NCBI RefSeq assembly: GCF_016735115.1 | Contig: NZ_JAERQJ010000003.1 | Span: 124,001-188,000, forward strand | DNA length: 64,000 nucleotides | Direction of reading: 5' to 3' | From: Aquimarina mytili | GTDB taxonomy: Bacteria > Bacteroidota > Bacteroidia > Flavobacteriales > Flavobacteriaceae | Shown here: one piece after another, positions 1 through 7,506 of the stretch | Layout: the number at the start of each line of letters is the position of its first letter | Position numbering within the stretch: the stretch's first letter is position 1 | Program-made: the position numbers and the translations under genes | The notes under the pieces: model-generated | Told to the model about the DNA's origin: nothing | What the model saw: only the letters and a program-made list of their open reading frames with translations | Databases searched by the model: none

Positions 1-2
1 AT

Positions 3-293
3 ACCGCCATACGTAGGTACAATTTTTTGGTTAGTAGAAATAATTCATTGGTTTTCTTCAGATACTCCAGAAAAAGAAATAACGCTAAAGCACTTACCAT
101 CATAAAGAAGATGCTTGATAATCTCGAACGAGAATTAAACAAACAAAACTCAATAGGAGTTATTCACGGAGAAAAATTAAACTTATATCAAAATGCTATG
201 AAGTCATTATCCAAAATACATCGCTTGATGGATATTATAGAAGATAATGTTGCCCAAAGTAAATTATTAGATGCAATCACAAGAAGAAAATAA
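3..293 (+). CDS. 3' end of an unrecognised gene in the conjugation module (partial)
   Basis: The reading frame is open to the left edge of the window, so this is probably the C-terminal part of a longer protein; the first possible start inside the window is a TTG at 27. The visible part is basic and looks helical, with many Lys/Arg and Leu/Ile residues and no membrane segment or signal peptide. It overlaps the next gene by 23 bases, which points to co-transcription and translational coupling with the transfer genes that follow. I do not recognise a family. Given the neighbours it is likely a component or accessory protein of the conjugation apparatus, but that rests on position only. Confidence 0.55.
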   Translation, partial: TAIRRYNFLVSRNNSLVFFRYSRKRNNAKALTIIKKMLDNLERELNKQNSIGVIHGEKLNLYQNAMKSLSKIHRLMDIIEDNVAQSKLLDAITRRK

Positions 294-897
294 TCGCAAA
301 ATGATACTTAATAGAAGAAATATAAAAACCCTGGGAATATTGATCCAAGACTATAAAAAAAACATACTCCTGTATATTCTTTTGATAGTCACATTACACC
401 TTGCAAAGGCTCAGATTGTGATCAATGTACCAGGGTATTTTACTGATTTTGCTTCGCAAAGTAGCTATGTTGCTCTTAATACATCTAATACGATTATGTC
501 AACACAGGTCGCTACTCAATCAGGAATTGCAGGTTCGATGAGCACAGTATTTGATAATCAAAATGATGAACTGAGTAGTATTAATTTTTATTTAAAACTC
601 AGGAAAAATGGCATTAAAAAATTTATAAGCGGCCCTGGATTCAACAGACCTTTGGGGTATACAAGTTATGGATATATCGAAAAAAGATATCCAATTATTA
701 ACCTTACTAGTCCTTCAGATGTTTTTAGAAATACAAGAATTAGATGGAGGTATCGAAAAAAACTCTTTGCTGAGAGTCAAAAAGTTGATCATTATCTAAA
801 TCGACGGAACCCCATTCCTGAAGGAGAACGAGTTTTATTAGTACTTACTGCTTTAGAGAACGTAATCAATATTACCCTTGAAAATGAAACATACTAG
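271..897 (+). CDS. Unrecognised secreted protein in the tra module
   Basis: A 208-residue protein. A hydrophobic stretch at about residues 32-47, ending in KAQ, looks like a signal peptide or N-terminal anchor, so the rest is probably periplasmic. The start may be the ATG at 271 or the in-frame ATG at 301; the first overlaps the upstream gene. The mature part has an early Ser/Thr/Asn-rich section and a later Arg-rich section, and no Cys pairs or catalytic motif that I recognise. It overlaps the next gene by 14 bases. By position, ahead of a VirB6-like gene, it could play a VirB5-like or TraI-like periplasmic role, but I see no sequence motif that shows this. Confidence 0.6.
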   Translation: MQSQEENNRKMILNRRNIKTLGILIQDYKKNILLYILLIVTLHLAKAQIVINVPGYFTDFASQSSYVALNTSNTIMSTQVATQSGIAGSMSTVFDNQNDELSSINFYLKLRKNGIKKFISGPGFNRPLGYTSYGYIEKRYPIINLTSPSDVFRNTRIRWRYRKKLFAESQKVDHYLNRRNPIPEGERVLLVLTALENVINITLENETY

Positions 898-1453
898 TAT
901 TATAATAATATTCATCCTTTGTTTTACAAAAGGTATTGGGCAATCCTCATCACTAGCAGATGCATTGGTAGCTAAGCAAAAGGCAACTATTTCGGGGCTA
1001 TTGATTGGAGAAATTATGTTAAAAAACCAGCAAGCCTCACTAATTCAACAATTAAGATCTCAAGAAGTTAAATACGCCCGAAAAAGAGGGCCTTTATCAA
1101 ATATCTCTAATGTTCTGGTATTTAGTACAGTTCAAACCATTATATCGACTTTGGGGACTAAAATCGCTAAAATAGAACACAATATTAAGGTGCGGAAATA
1201 TTCAACTTTGGGTATACGTCATGGACTATCAAGACATGAGGCAGAACTAAAAAGAGAGAAAGAATATTTCAACAGGCTAAAAGAAGAATATCAAACTCTC
1301 CAGATTGGTTTATCCATAAGTGGAGGAGCTGGATACAATTATACCGCTTTTCAAAAATTATTATTGAGAGTCATGACAGTCAGGGCAAAAATATTCGAGA
1401 TCGATAAAGAAGTAAAGAGTCTCATGGGAGCGAGTTGGCTTTTATCAAAATAA
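884..1453 (+). CDS. Unrecognised secreted coiled-coil-like protein in the tra module
   Basis: A 189-residue protein. The ATG at 884 is preferred over the upstream TTG at 878 because it begins directly with a classical signal peptide (Lys-His, a run of Ile/Phe/Leu, cleavage after GIGQ at about residue 20). The mature part is highly charged and probably largely helical, with a Gly-rich patch (SISGGAGY) near residue 145. It overlaps the previous gene and sits 12 bases before the VirB6/TraJ-like gene. Small secreted helical proteins at this place in T4SS operons are often VirB5-like (TraI/DUF4141 in Bacteroides elements). That assignment is a guess from context; no diagnostic motif is visible. 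Confidence 0.6.
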   Translation: MKHTSIIIIFILCFTKGIGQSSSLADALVAKQKATISGLLIGEIMLKNQQASLIQQLRSQEVKYARKRGPLSNISNVLVFSTVQTIISTLGTKIAKIEHNIKVRKYSTLGIRHGLSRHEAELKREKEYFNRLKEEYQTLQIGLSISGGAGYNYTAFQKLLLRVMTVRAKIFEIDKEVKSLMGASWLLSK

Positions 1454-1465
1454 AAAATAAAACGT

Positions 1466-2365
1466 ATGGATTTAATAGACGCAATAGAAACGTTTCAAAG
1501 AGCAGTATTTTCTGGTGAACTAGGAGCCAGTAACCTTCTAGGGTTAAATGACTATGTAGACTATATAATAGGTTACGCATATGGATTGGCCTCCATCATT
1601 ATGGTGGTTCTAGTGGGTTCTAAGGTTATTGTTTATTTTGTTAATCCTTCAGGAAATATGGATCCCTACATTCTTGTTAAACCTATATTGATTTTAATAG
1701 GGTTAGCACTATATCAGCCTTTGGTCGAAAACCTACTGGTAAGGCCCACAAACATTATTGGAGACATTACAACTGAAGCAGGAATGTTTGTAACCAGCTC
1801 TGGAAATATTAATGCTTTTGAAGATAGTTACAACTCTAGCATTACCAATATTCAGGATACATCTACAAATCCAGATGGGTCATCCGGGGATGGTATATAC
1901 GATATCTTACAGGTCAACCCAATATTAGAAATCATACATCTTTTGATCTATTTTATTGCTTCGGTAGTTGCGGGTTATGTTATGCTGAGACAACTTATAT
2001 ACAAAGGCATCTATTTTGTATTGGGTGTTTTTGCACTACCTCTTGCACTAATCCCCGGTAATCAAGAAGTCTTAAAGAAGTGGTTTTTTGGTTTCCTATC
2101 TGTTCTTTTATGGTTACCCATACTCACCATCTTAAAAACAATTTTAATCCTAATTCATAACAATACTGGTAGTGGTTTTACCCAGATACTACTATCGGTT
2201 TGCTTGCAAGTAGTTATGATTATAGCAGTATTAAGAGTCCCTAAATATGCAAATATTCTGGTTAGTGCAGGTAGTGATTCTGGAAGCAGACTTACGGCAG
2301 GTTTTATAACCGCACCGATAAGAGAAGCCTATTATCAAAGAGCGGGTAGAAATTATAGAAGATAA
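1466..2365 (+). CDS. traJ: Conjugation channel membrane protein, TraJ/VirB6-like
   Basis: A 299-residue polytopic inner-membrane protein. Hydrophobic segments lie at about residues 34-53, 66-80, 155-172, 180-195, 205-225 and 236-255, separated by a polar extracytoplasmic loop rich in Asn/Ser/Thr (about 100-145). This topology and the place in the operon fit the VirB6/TrbL class, called TraJ in Bacteroides conjugative transposons, which forms part of the DNA translocation channel. It is followed after nine bases by the VirB3-like gene. The gene order differs from classical Bacteroides elements, where TraJ follows TraE-F-G-I. The assignment relies on topology and neighbours rather than a signature motif. 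Confidence 0.6.
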   Translation: MDLIDAIETFQRAVFSGELGASNLLGLNDYVDYIIGYAYGLASIIMVVLVGSKVIVYFVNPSGNMDPYILVKPILILIGLALYQPLVENLLVRPTNIIGDITTEAGMFVTSSGNINAFEDSYNSSITNIQDTSTNPDGSSGDGIYDILQVNPILEIIHLLIYFIASVVAGYVMLRQLIYKGIYFVLGVFALPLALIPGNQEVLKKWFFGFLSVLLWLPILTILKTILILIHNNTGSGFTQILLSVCLQVVMIIAVLRVPKYANILVSAGSDSGSRLTAGFITAPIREAYYQRAGRNYRR

Positions 2366-2374
2366 TTAACAATT

Positions 2375-2656
2375 ATGGAATTTAAAACACCTAAAGTATT
2401 AGAAAAAAAACCGGTTATCGCAGGTTTCGATCTTAAAACAATAGTAATCATTATAGTATCTGTATTACTGTTCGTATTTACCGTTTTTGTATCATTTTTT
2501 ATGTCGCTACTATCTCTTTCTGTTGGAATTTTCTACGTATACATCACCAAAAAATATCCAAAAAAAGGAGAACTAACACGATTATTAAAGTATAACTCTA
2601 GTACAAAATGTATACGAGTTAATCAACAAATTAAATCCCTAATAAAAAGAAATTAA
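2375..2656 (+). CDS. traF: Conjugation protein, TraF/VirB3-like (DUF4133 type)
   Basis: A 93-residue protein with a short polar N-terminus, one long or two adjacent hydrophobic segments at about residues 23-58, and a conserved-looking motif KKYPKKGELTRLLKY before a basic tail. This matches the small VirB3-like subunit of Bacteroidota conjugative elements (TraF, DUF4133), an inner-membrane component that works next to the VirB4/TraG ATPase. TraG normally follows directly, but here the VirB2-like gene follows instead, so the ATPase is missing from this side. The ATG at 2375 lies nine bases after the upstream stop. Confidence 0.65.
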   Translation: MEFKTPKVLEKKPVIAGFDLKTIVIIIVSVLLFVFTVFVSFFMSLLSLSVGIFYVYITKKYPKKGELTRLLKYNSSTKCIRVNQQIKSLIKRN

Positions 2657-2728
2657 AAGTAAAACTCTAAGAATGCTTCCTGCATAGGTAGTTTATTCGA
2701 AGTATATAATTATTTAAATTTTAGAAAA

Positions 2729-3109
2729 ATGAAAATCACACTATTCAAACTCACAAATCTTAAAAACATCGATGTATCATCTCTTAGATCCAAAATCAGA
2801 AGACCAAAATTGATATGCACCCTTATATTACTTGCATTAAATATAACACCATTGTTTGCCCAAGTATCAGATGTTCAAACTCAATTAGGCACCTGGGGAA
2901 GTGATATTAAAACTATTCTTAACGCAGTAGTAGGTATATTCTCTATTGCCGGTGGTTTTCTAATTTTTATTCAGTATATGCAGGGTAATGAACAGGCGCA
3001 GAAAAACTTCATTCGATTTATAATTGGTTTGGCAATTTTCGGACTTATTGCCTTAATCGCTAATATCTTCTTACCAGGAGCAAATAACGATGTAGATTGG
3101 GATGTATAA
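2729..3109 (+). CDS. traE: Conjugation pilin-like protein, TraE/VirB2-like (DUF4134 type)
   Basis: A 126-residue protein with an unusually long basic N-terminus, then a signal-like hydrophobic segment ending in FAQ at about residue 45. The mature part has two hydrophobic helices (about 62-82 and 94-114) joined by a polar QGNEQAQKNF loop. This two-helix layout is the hallmark of VirB2/TrbC pilin-like proteins and of TraE (DUF4134) in Bacteroidota elements. It sits 72 bases after the VirB3-like gene, in reverse order relative to the usual TraE-TraF arrangement. The 195 bases after it hold a long hairpin. Confidence 0.7.
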   Translation: MKITLFKLTNLKNIDVSSLRSKIRRPKLICTLILLALNITPLFAQVSDVQTQLGTWGSDIKTILNAVVGIFSIAGGFLIFIQYMQGNEQAQKNFIRFIIGLAIFGLIALIANIFLPGANNDVDWDV

Positions 3110-3201
3110 TCCTTGGTATATCATAGAACTCCAACTATTATAGCACCGATAGCGTATTATTCATCTCAACCGAGTTCATGAAGTACATCAGCAACTTTGC
3201 A

Positions 3202-3270
3202 AGGTCTCATTATGTTTTAAACCTTAGGATAATAGTCCCACAACGATGGTTTACTACATAACTGAGACCT
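3202..3270 (+). other. Long imperfect hairpin between traE-like and traK-like genes
   Basis: AGGTCTCA at 3202-3209 pairs with TGAGACCT at 3263-3270. The stem continues as TTATGT/ACATAA (3210-3215 with 3256-3261, one bulged C at 3262) and AAACC/GGTTT (3219-3223 with 3248-3252) after a 3-by-3 internal loop. The terminal loop is 24 bases. It starts 34 bases before the traK-like start codon and has no following U-run, so it looks more like a processing site, stability element or translational control structure than a terminator. Confidence 0.55.
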
Positions 3271-3304
3271 AAAATAAAAGTCAGTAACTCTTAATCATAC
3301 CATT

Positions 3305-3934
3305 ATGGATTTAAAATCATTAAAAAACATACCAGCTAGTTTTGCCTTGGCAAAAAGATCCTTACTTTTTTGCCTAATCATTTCAATTTTTGTTTGTATC
3401 GGAAGCCTTACCTGGGCATTTATAACAACCAATAATATCAAAAACACCGCATTTGTTCTGACCAAAGATGGTCAAGCCGCACTAATACAAGGTGTACATA
3501 TTAGTGAAATTGATTCGTATCGAAAACCCGAGATCATTAATCACATCAAAATGTTTCATACCTCATTTTGGCAAATCGATGAGTTTAATTATGAGCGTAA
3601 CATTAACAAAGCCTTATACTTAGCTGGCACCTCGGGGAAGCAATTATTTAAAACTCTGGAAGCCAATGGGCATTTTGCCAAAATATCTACAGAAAACCTA
3701 AAACAAAAAATAGTAATCGATTCGGTCAAAGTAAATGATAAAACTACTCCTTATCAAGGACGATTTTATGGCAAGCTTAGAGTGCTCAGGACTGATCAAA
3801 AAACAGAATCTGTTACAGAGCTTAGGGCAAAATTTGTGCTCCATAATGTCTCTAGAACCAATAAAAACCCTCATGGGCTTTTAATAGAAAATTACCACTT
3901 GGACTCAAAACCTGTGCCTCCAAAAAAGTTATAA
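3305..3934 (+). CDS. traK: Conjugative transfer protein TraK (VirB8-like)
   Basis: A 209-residue protein that opens with the LKSLKNIP stretch typical of TraK proteins of Bacteroidota conjugative elements. One membrane helix (about residues 21-42) is followed by a periplasmic domain of about 165 residues, the layout of VirB8-type assembly factors. VirB8/TraK nucleates the T4SS channel at the inner membrane. It stands apart from the genes before it (195 bases with a hairpin) and after it (122 bases), so it may have its own promoter. TraM, TraN and TraL, which normally follow TraK, are not in this window. Confidence 0.75.
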   Translation: MDLKSLKNIPASFALAKRSLLFCLIISIFVCIGSLTWAFITTNNIKNTAFVLTKDGQAALIQGVHISEIDSYRKPEIINHIKMFHTSFWQIDEFNYERNINKALYLAGTSGKQLFKTLEANGHFAKISTENLKQKIVIDSVKVNDKTTPYQGRFYGKLRVLRTDQKTESVTELRAKFVLHNVSRTNKNPHGLLIENYHLDSKPVPPKKL

Positions 3935-4056
3935 ATCGATTTTACATCCCATTTATTACCTCGATCAATCACTTATTACTTATGACTTAGATTATGGATT
4001 ACTGAACATTACATTAGTCTTATGAACACTTATTATAAACTTTAAAACCAATACAT

Positions 4057-4944
4057 ATGATTTACAATCCCGAATTATACAAAAAAGAAAACATCATAGG
4101 ATGGACTGGTGATATCCAAAACAACCCTACCGTTTATTTCATGGATGACTCTACTGGTGATGTTAAAAAAATCAACGCTGGACACATTACTCAGTCGCAT
4201 TCTTTTTCTGGAAATGTAGGAAGAGAAAAAGCGATTACTGGGAAATATTCTATTGAAAACACAGGACCAAAAAATGAACAAGGTGAAAACGTATCTCAAG
4301 AAGTTCTTGATGGAAATGTAATACATCAAAGTCGTAGTCCCTTTAAACCAGTACAAAATGAAGAACAACGTGAACAATTAGCGCAAGCCCTTAACAATCA
4401 TCCCAAAGTCAAAAAAATGTATGTTGAGTCCTATATTTTAGGAGAGCTCGAAGATCTTCAGAATGAACAAGTACCGCAAGAACAAATTGAAGCAAATCTA
4501 AAAGAGCAAATTCGAGAGATACAGCTACAAGAAGTAAAAGATATTTGCCAAAGTGTAGACACCTGGGCAAAAGAAAACAATGCTACGCAATTGGAAAGAG
4601 ATCGTGCATTATTGAAGGAGCTGCAAACACACTATACAAATACATTTCCAACGAAAATAGACAATACGTTAAAGGCTCTAAAAGAAAAGGGATATTTAAA
4701 AGATACAGCAACAAAAGAATTAGTTGTATCTGCAGAAGATGCTTTATCCTCATTACAAGAAAAAGAACAAACCACTAAAAACAAAGAGGCTAAAGAAAAA
4801 AAGAAAAAGGAACAACCATCTCTGGAAGCATTAGTGGGATCTGCCACAAATACTAATCAAGAGCATTCTGAGCGCTCTGAAAAACCTAAGCCAAATAAAC
4901 TAGAAAAGAAAAAAAGTTTCCGTCGCTTATCATTTAGGGGATAA
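4057..4944 (+). CDS. Unrecognised hydrophilic protein at the end of the tra module
   Basis: A 295-residue protein without signal peptide or membrane segment. The N-terminal 70 residues look like a small beta-rich domain (GWTGDIQNNPTVYFMDD). The centre (about 90-235) is Glu/Gln/Lys-rich and probably coiled-coil, and the tail (about 235-295) is low-complexity Lys/Glu ending in a basic KKKSFRRLSFRG. Cytoplasmic proteins of this style occur among mobilisation or accessory genes of Bacteroidota mobile elements, but I cannot name a family. It is the last gene of the plus-strand block; two hairpins follow before the convergent LytTR gene. Confidence 0.6.
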   Translation: MIYNPELYKKENIIGWTGDIQNNPTVYFMDDSTGDVKKINAGHITQSHSFSGNVGREKAITGKYSIENTGPKNEQGENVSQEVLDGNVIHQSRSPFKPVQNEEQREQLAQALNNHPKVKKMYVESYILGELEDLQNEQVPQEQIEANLKEQIREIQLQEVKDICQSVDTWAKENNATQLERDRALLKELQTHYTNTFPTKIDNTLKALKEKGYLKDTATKELVVSAEDALSSLQEKEQTTKNKEAKEKKKKEQPSLEALVGSATNTNQEHSERSEKPKPNKLEKKKSFRRLSFRG

Positions 4945-5062
4945 TATCATTGTTATTTGGTGTGCGAATAAAGTACCTTAATTATTAAAGATAAAATTAT
5001 GCCTAAATCACAATAAAGAAGGTATAAAAGTGATATCCGAAACCAAGCACACCAGTATAATT

Positions 5063-5109
5063 AAAGTATATGCGAAATACTATCCCCAAAGTAACATCGC
5101 ATATACTTT
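5063..5109 (+). other. Intergenic hairpin after the tra module
   Basis: AAAGTATATGCGA at 5063-5075 is perfectly complementary to TCGCATATACTTT at 5097-5109, a 13-bp stem with a 21-base loop. Downstream sequence on the plus strand is T-rich (ATTTTTTCTTATTT), so it may be the first of two terminators for the conjugation genes. Confidence 0.5.
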
Positions 5110-5143
5110 TAAACCATTTTTTCTTATTTACACAAGAAACACT

Positions 5144-5195
5144 AAAAACAGAGCCTCATTATATGCCAAGGAAACGGTAAAAAGGCTCTGTTTTT
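5144..5195. terminator. Bidirectional terminator overlapping the LytTR gene 3' end
   Basis: AAAAACAGAGCCT at 5144-5156 and AGGCTCTGTTTTT at 5183-5195 form a perfect 13-bp stem flanked by A and T runs, so it can end transcription from both sides. The right arm lies inside the last codons of the minus-strand LytTR gene, whose stop codon (5159-5161) is in the loop. Confidence 0.75.
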
Positions 5196-5905
5196 CTTTT
5201 GGATACCGGTAAATATTTTTGATTCGGGATTTCTAAATATGTCCCGTCTCTTTTCTGAACATTTAAGGCGAAACTCATATTCACCAAATACGAATGATGA
5301 ATTCTAAAGAAGTTATTCTGTGCTAACAATTCTTCATATACACCCAAATTTTTGCTTGAAACTATAGTGCAATTATTGCTGGTATGAAATATGGTATACT
5401 TCCCTTCCGATTGAAGATAAATAATATCTTCGACTTTGATGATTTTAACTTCAGATAGCGAAGGTATGGCAATCATCTTAAGCGGATTTTTAGGATTTAT
5501 TTTTTTGTTGTACTCTGCAGAGGATTTCCTGAGTTGGATATTTTTTCTTGCCTTTTCTACGGCTTTTACCACTTTGTTGGCTGCAATAGGTTTCAGGATA
5601 TAATCTGTAGCTACATATTTGAATGCCTCTAGTGCATACTTATCGCAAGACGAAATGACAATCAGTTCTTTATCTTGTATAGATTGCTCGCAATTTTTAA
5701 GCATTTCGAAAGAGCAATCGCTTCCTAAATTTACATCAAGGAAAACAATTTCAAATTGACTATCCTTTAAAGTATTGGCAGCTTCTTTAACATTTTTAGC
5801 CACCCCAACAATATTCAAATCTGGGCAATATTTATTAATCGTAAATTTTAAAATTTCTAAATGAGAGGCATCGTCCTCAATGATAATAGTAGATAATGTA
5901 TTCAT
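5159..5905 (-). CDS. LytTR-family response regulator
   Basis: A 248-residue cytoplasmic DNA-binding response regulator. The receiver domain (about 5-120) has the acidic cluster IIEDD, the phosphoacceptor Asp at residue 57 (VFLDVNL) and the conserved Lys in YILKPI. The C-terminal LytTR domain (about 143-246) shows the typical KIIKVEDIIYLQSEGKYT start and FFRIHHSYLVN motif. Regulators of this type usually pair with a 5TM/LytS- or HisKA-like sensor kinase; none is adjacent. A TACGTA-N4-TACGTA motif lies about 95 bases upstream of the start. The last codons form one arm of a terminator. Confidence 0.9.
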   Translation of the reverse strand: MNTLSTIIIEDDASHLEILKFTINKYCPDLNIVGVAKNVKEAANTLKDSQFEIVFLDVNLGSDCSFEMLKNCEQSIQDKELIVISSCDKYALEAFKYVATDYILKPIAANKVVKAVEKARKNIQLRKSSAEYNKKINPKNPLKMIAIPSLSEVKIIKVEDIIYLQSEGKYTIFHTSNNCTIVSSKNLGVYEELLAQNNFFRIHHSYLVNMSFALNVQKRDGTYLEIPNQKYLPVSKRKTEPFYRFLGI

Positions 5906-5998
5906 AAAATTAGTTAGGTTTTAAGAAGGATTATTTAATCCATAAATTGAATGTTAAATCATTGAAGTAAAGTTAGTTTTCAATTCCTTGCCAAAACA

Positions 5999-6014
5999 TA
6001 CGTACTTCTACGTA
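5999..6014. promoter_or_regulatory. TACGTA-N4-TACGTA double site upstream of the LytTR gene
   Basis: Two copies of the palindrome TACGTA separated by CTTC, so the same face repeats every 10 bp. Reading towards the LytTR gene, it is followed at once by a TTTTGG stretch and about 16 bases later by TAACTTTA, close to the Bacteroidota -33/-7 pattern. That is the position expected for an activator site. The same arrangement occurs at 6868-6883. Confidence 0.5.
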
Positions 6015-6083
6015 ATAGATTTTCTAACTATCAAAATTTATGTTCATACAGCAGTATATCTACATTCCAACTACAAATTTTAC

Positions 6084-6818
6084 TTATAAAAATTGCTCTA
6101 AAAATGATTCAAACTGTACACCTACAGTATTCTGAAAACAAGTGTAAAAATCTATCATTCTGTTATATCCATATTGTTGTATTACGGTCTGATTATTCAC
6201 ATTACTAATAAGAGAAATGCTACAATAATAAAGGCGAGTCTTCTCAAAAAATCGGCAAGGTTCAGTATGTAAATATTTCCTAAACTGCTGCTCGATATAT
6301 TGAGTACTACAGCTATATCGCTTGGCAATTTCAGAATCGGTTACCAAACCCTGTTTGTTATCGATATGCCTTAAAATATGATTAAACAGTATTGGCTCTT
6401 CTTGATAATCCAGGTTTTCTAAATAATTACTTACATAATATTGAGGTTCTAGAATTGTATATACAAGTTCCAAAGAGTTTTGAATAATTGTAATTCCAAA
6501 TGGGTTTATACTATTATTGTCAGAAAGATTTGCCGCGACAAGTGATGTGCATTGAGCTACTAGTAATTTGGTTTTTCCTAAACTCTGTACTATGAATGAA
6601 TTATCGTTTGGAGCATAACTTACAACTCCACGAACGGTTATTTTATTATTAACATTAATCTGTAGATCATCACCAAAGACAAAAAAAAGATAAGAAAACC
6701 CACTGGGAAGAAATCGAAAAGGTCGATTTATAACCGTTAAATGAAGTTCATAGAAATCCAATACCCAATGTGCTATAGGTAGTCTATGCTTTATATACTT
6801 ATTAAACGCTTTTTTCAT
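6084..6818 (-). CDS. AraC-family transcriptional regulator
   Basis: A 244-residue protein. The C-terminal part (about 145-244) has the two helix-turn-helix pattern of AraC regulators: VTDSEIAKRYSCSTQYIEQQ for the first and a second helix ending in YNRMIDFYTCFQNTVGVQFESF. The N-terminal 135 residues look like a beta-rich sensor domain with no recognised ligand signature. I chose the ATG at 6818, because the longer frame begins with a TTG (6839) that lies within a perfect -7 element (TAGCTTTG, 6837-6844). A double TACGTA site sits just upstream, suggesting autoregulation or control by the neighbouring response regulators. Confidence 0.8.
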   Translation of the reverse strand: MKKAFNKYIKHRLPIAHWVLDFYELHLTVINRPFRFLPSGFSYLFFVFGDDLQINVNNKITVRGVVSYAPNDNSFIVQSLGKTKLLVAQCTSLVAANLSDNNSINPFGITIIQNSLELVYTILEPQYYVSNYLENLDYQEEPILFNHILRHIDNKQGLVTDSEIAKRYSCSTQYIEQQFRKYLHTEPCRFFEKTRLYYCSISLISNVNNQTVIQQYGYNRMIDFYTCFQNTVGVQFESFLEQFL

Positions 6819-6836
6819 GATGCTTTGCTGTACTAA

Positions 6837-6844
6837 CAAAGCTA
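6837..6844 (-). promoter_or_regulatory. -7 promoter element of the AraC-type gene
   Basis: On the minus strand this reads TAGCTTTG, an exact match to the Bacteroidota -7 consensus TAnnTTTG. A TTTA at about 6858-6861 may be the -33 element. Transcription would start about 7 bases downstream, leaving a leader of roughly 10 bases before the ATG at 6818. Confidence 0.5.
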
Positions 6845-6867
6845 AGTATAAGGAGTATGTAAAGATA

Positions 6868-6883
6868 TACGTAGTATTACGTA
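6868..6883. promoter_or_regulatory. TACGTA-N4-TACGTA double site upstream of the AraC-type gene
   Basis: Two TACGTA palindromes separated by GTAT; the whole can be read as ATACGTA and its inverted copy around a 4-base spacer (6867-6884). It overlaps the stop codon of the upstream response-regulator gene and lies just before the predicted -33 box of the AraC-type gene. Same architecture as the site at 5999-6014. Confidence 0.5.
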
Positions 6884-7506
6884 TCTAACGCATCAGGGTT
6901 TCGTTGTAGCCATAATATTAATGCATTATGACCCGAATCCAACTGTAATTTATGAATGATATTACTACGATGTTTCTCAACTGTTCTTCCAGAAATAAAT
7001 AATCGCTCAGCAATCTGAGCAGAAGTAAGATTTTTGTCTATTAAAGAAAGGATTTTTTTTTCTGTAGGAGTAAGTTTTGCCGTTTTGGTATTCATTGTAT
7101 TATAAAACATACCTTTTTGTAGCTTTTGACTTGCGTATGTTTTTCCTTGCGTAACAATTTGTATGCAATTAATAATTTCGTCTAATGCATCTTCTTTTAA
7201 AATATATCCATCAATTGTGTTACCAATTTCTTTAAGTAATTCAACTTTTTTGAAAAGGGTAAGAATTATAATCTTGGGGCCTATTTTTTTTGCCTTTAAT
7301 GCTTTAGCAACTTCTAAACCACTGATAATTGGCATATCCATATCTAGAATAACTATATCTGGTTGAAGTTTACTGATCTTGTTAAATGCTTCATTACCAT
7401 TTTTTGCCGTTCCTATAACAGAGAATCCATTTCTCTCCAGGAAAACTTTGTTTCCTTCTAAGATTAAAGGATGATCATCAGCCAAAAAAATTTTAGGCTT
7501 TATCAT
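6877..7506 (-). CDS. NarL/FixJ-family response regulator
   Basis: A 209-residue regulator with a complete receiver domain (acidic pair in FLADDHP, phosphoacceptor Asp at residue 55 in VILDMDMP, conserved Lys in YILKEDA). It ends in a LuxR-type helix-turn-helix (about 143-205: LTPTEKKILSLIDKN and GRTVEKHRSNI). Its ATG overlaps the stop of the upstream histidine kinase by 4 bases, so the two are a translationally coupled two-component system. The 3' end overlaps the TACGTA double site in front of the AraC-type gene. Confidence 0.92.
   Translation of the reverse strand: MIKPKIFLADDHPLILEGNKVFLERNGFSVIGTAKNGNEAFNKISKLQPDIVILDMDMPIISGLEVAKALKAKKIGPKIIILTLFKKVELLKEIGNTIDGYILKEDALDEIINCIQIVTQGKTYASQKLQKGMFYNTMNTKTAKLTPTEKKILSLIDKNLTSAQIAERLFISGRTVEKHRSNIIHKLQLDSGHNALILWLQRNPDALDT

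Noticed and set aside
4075..4847. Several open frames on both strands inside the last tra-block gene
   Set aside because: They overlap the 295-residue frame, have biased Phe/Ser- or Arg-rich composition and no start context; the main frame fits the gene spacing.
5030..5212. 60-codon plus-strand frame across the hairpin region
   Set aside because: It runs through two hairpins including a terminator and has no credible start; treated as non-coding.
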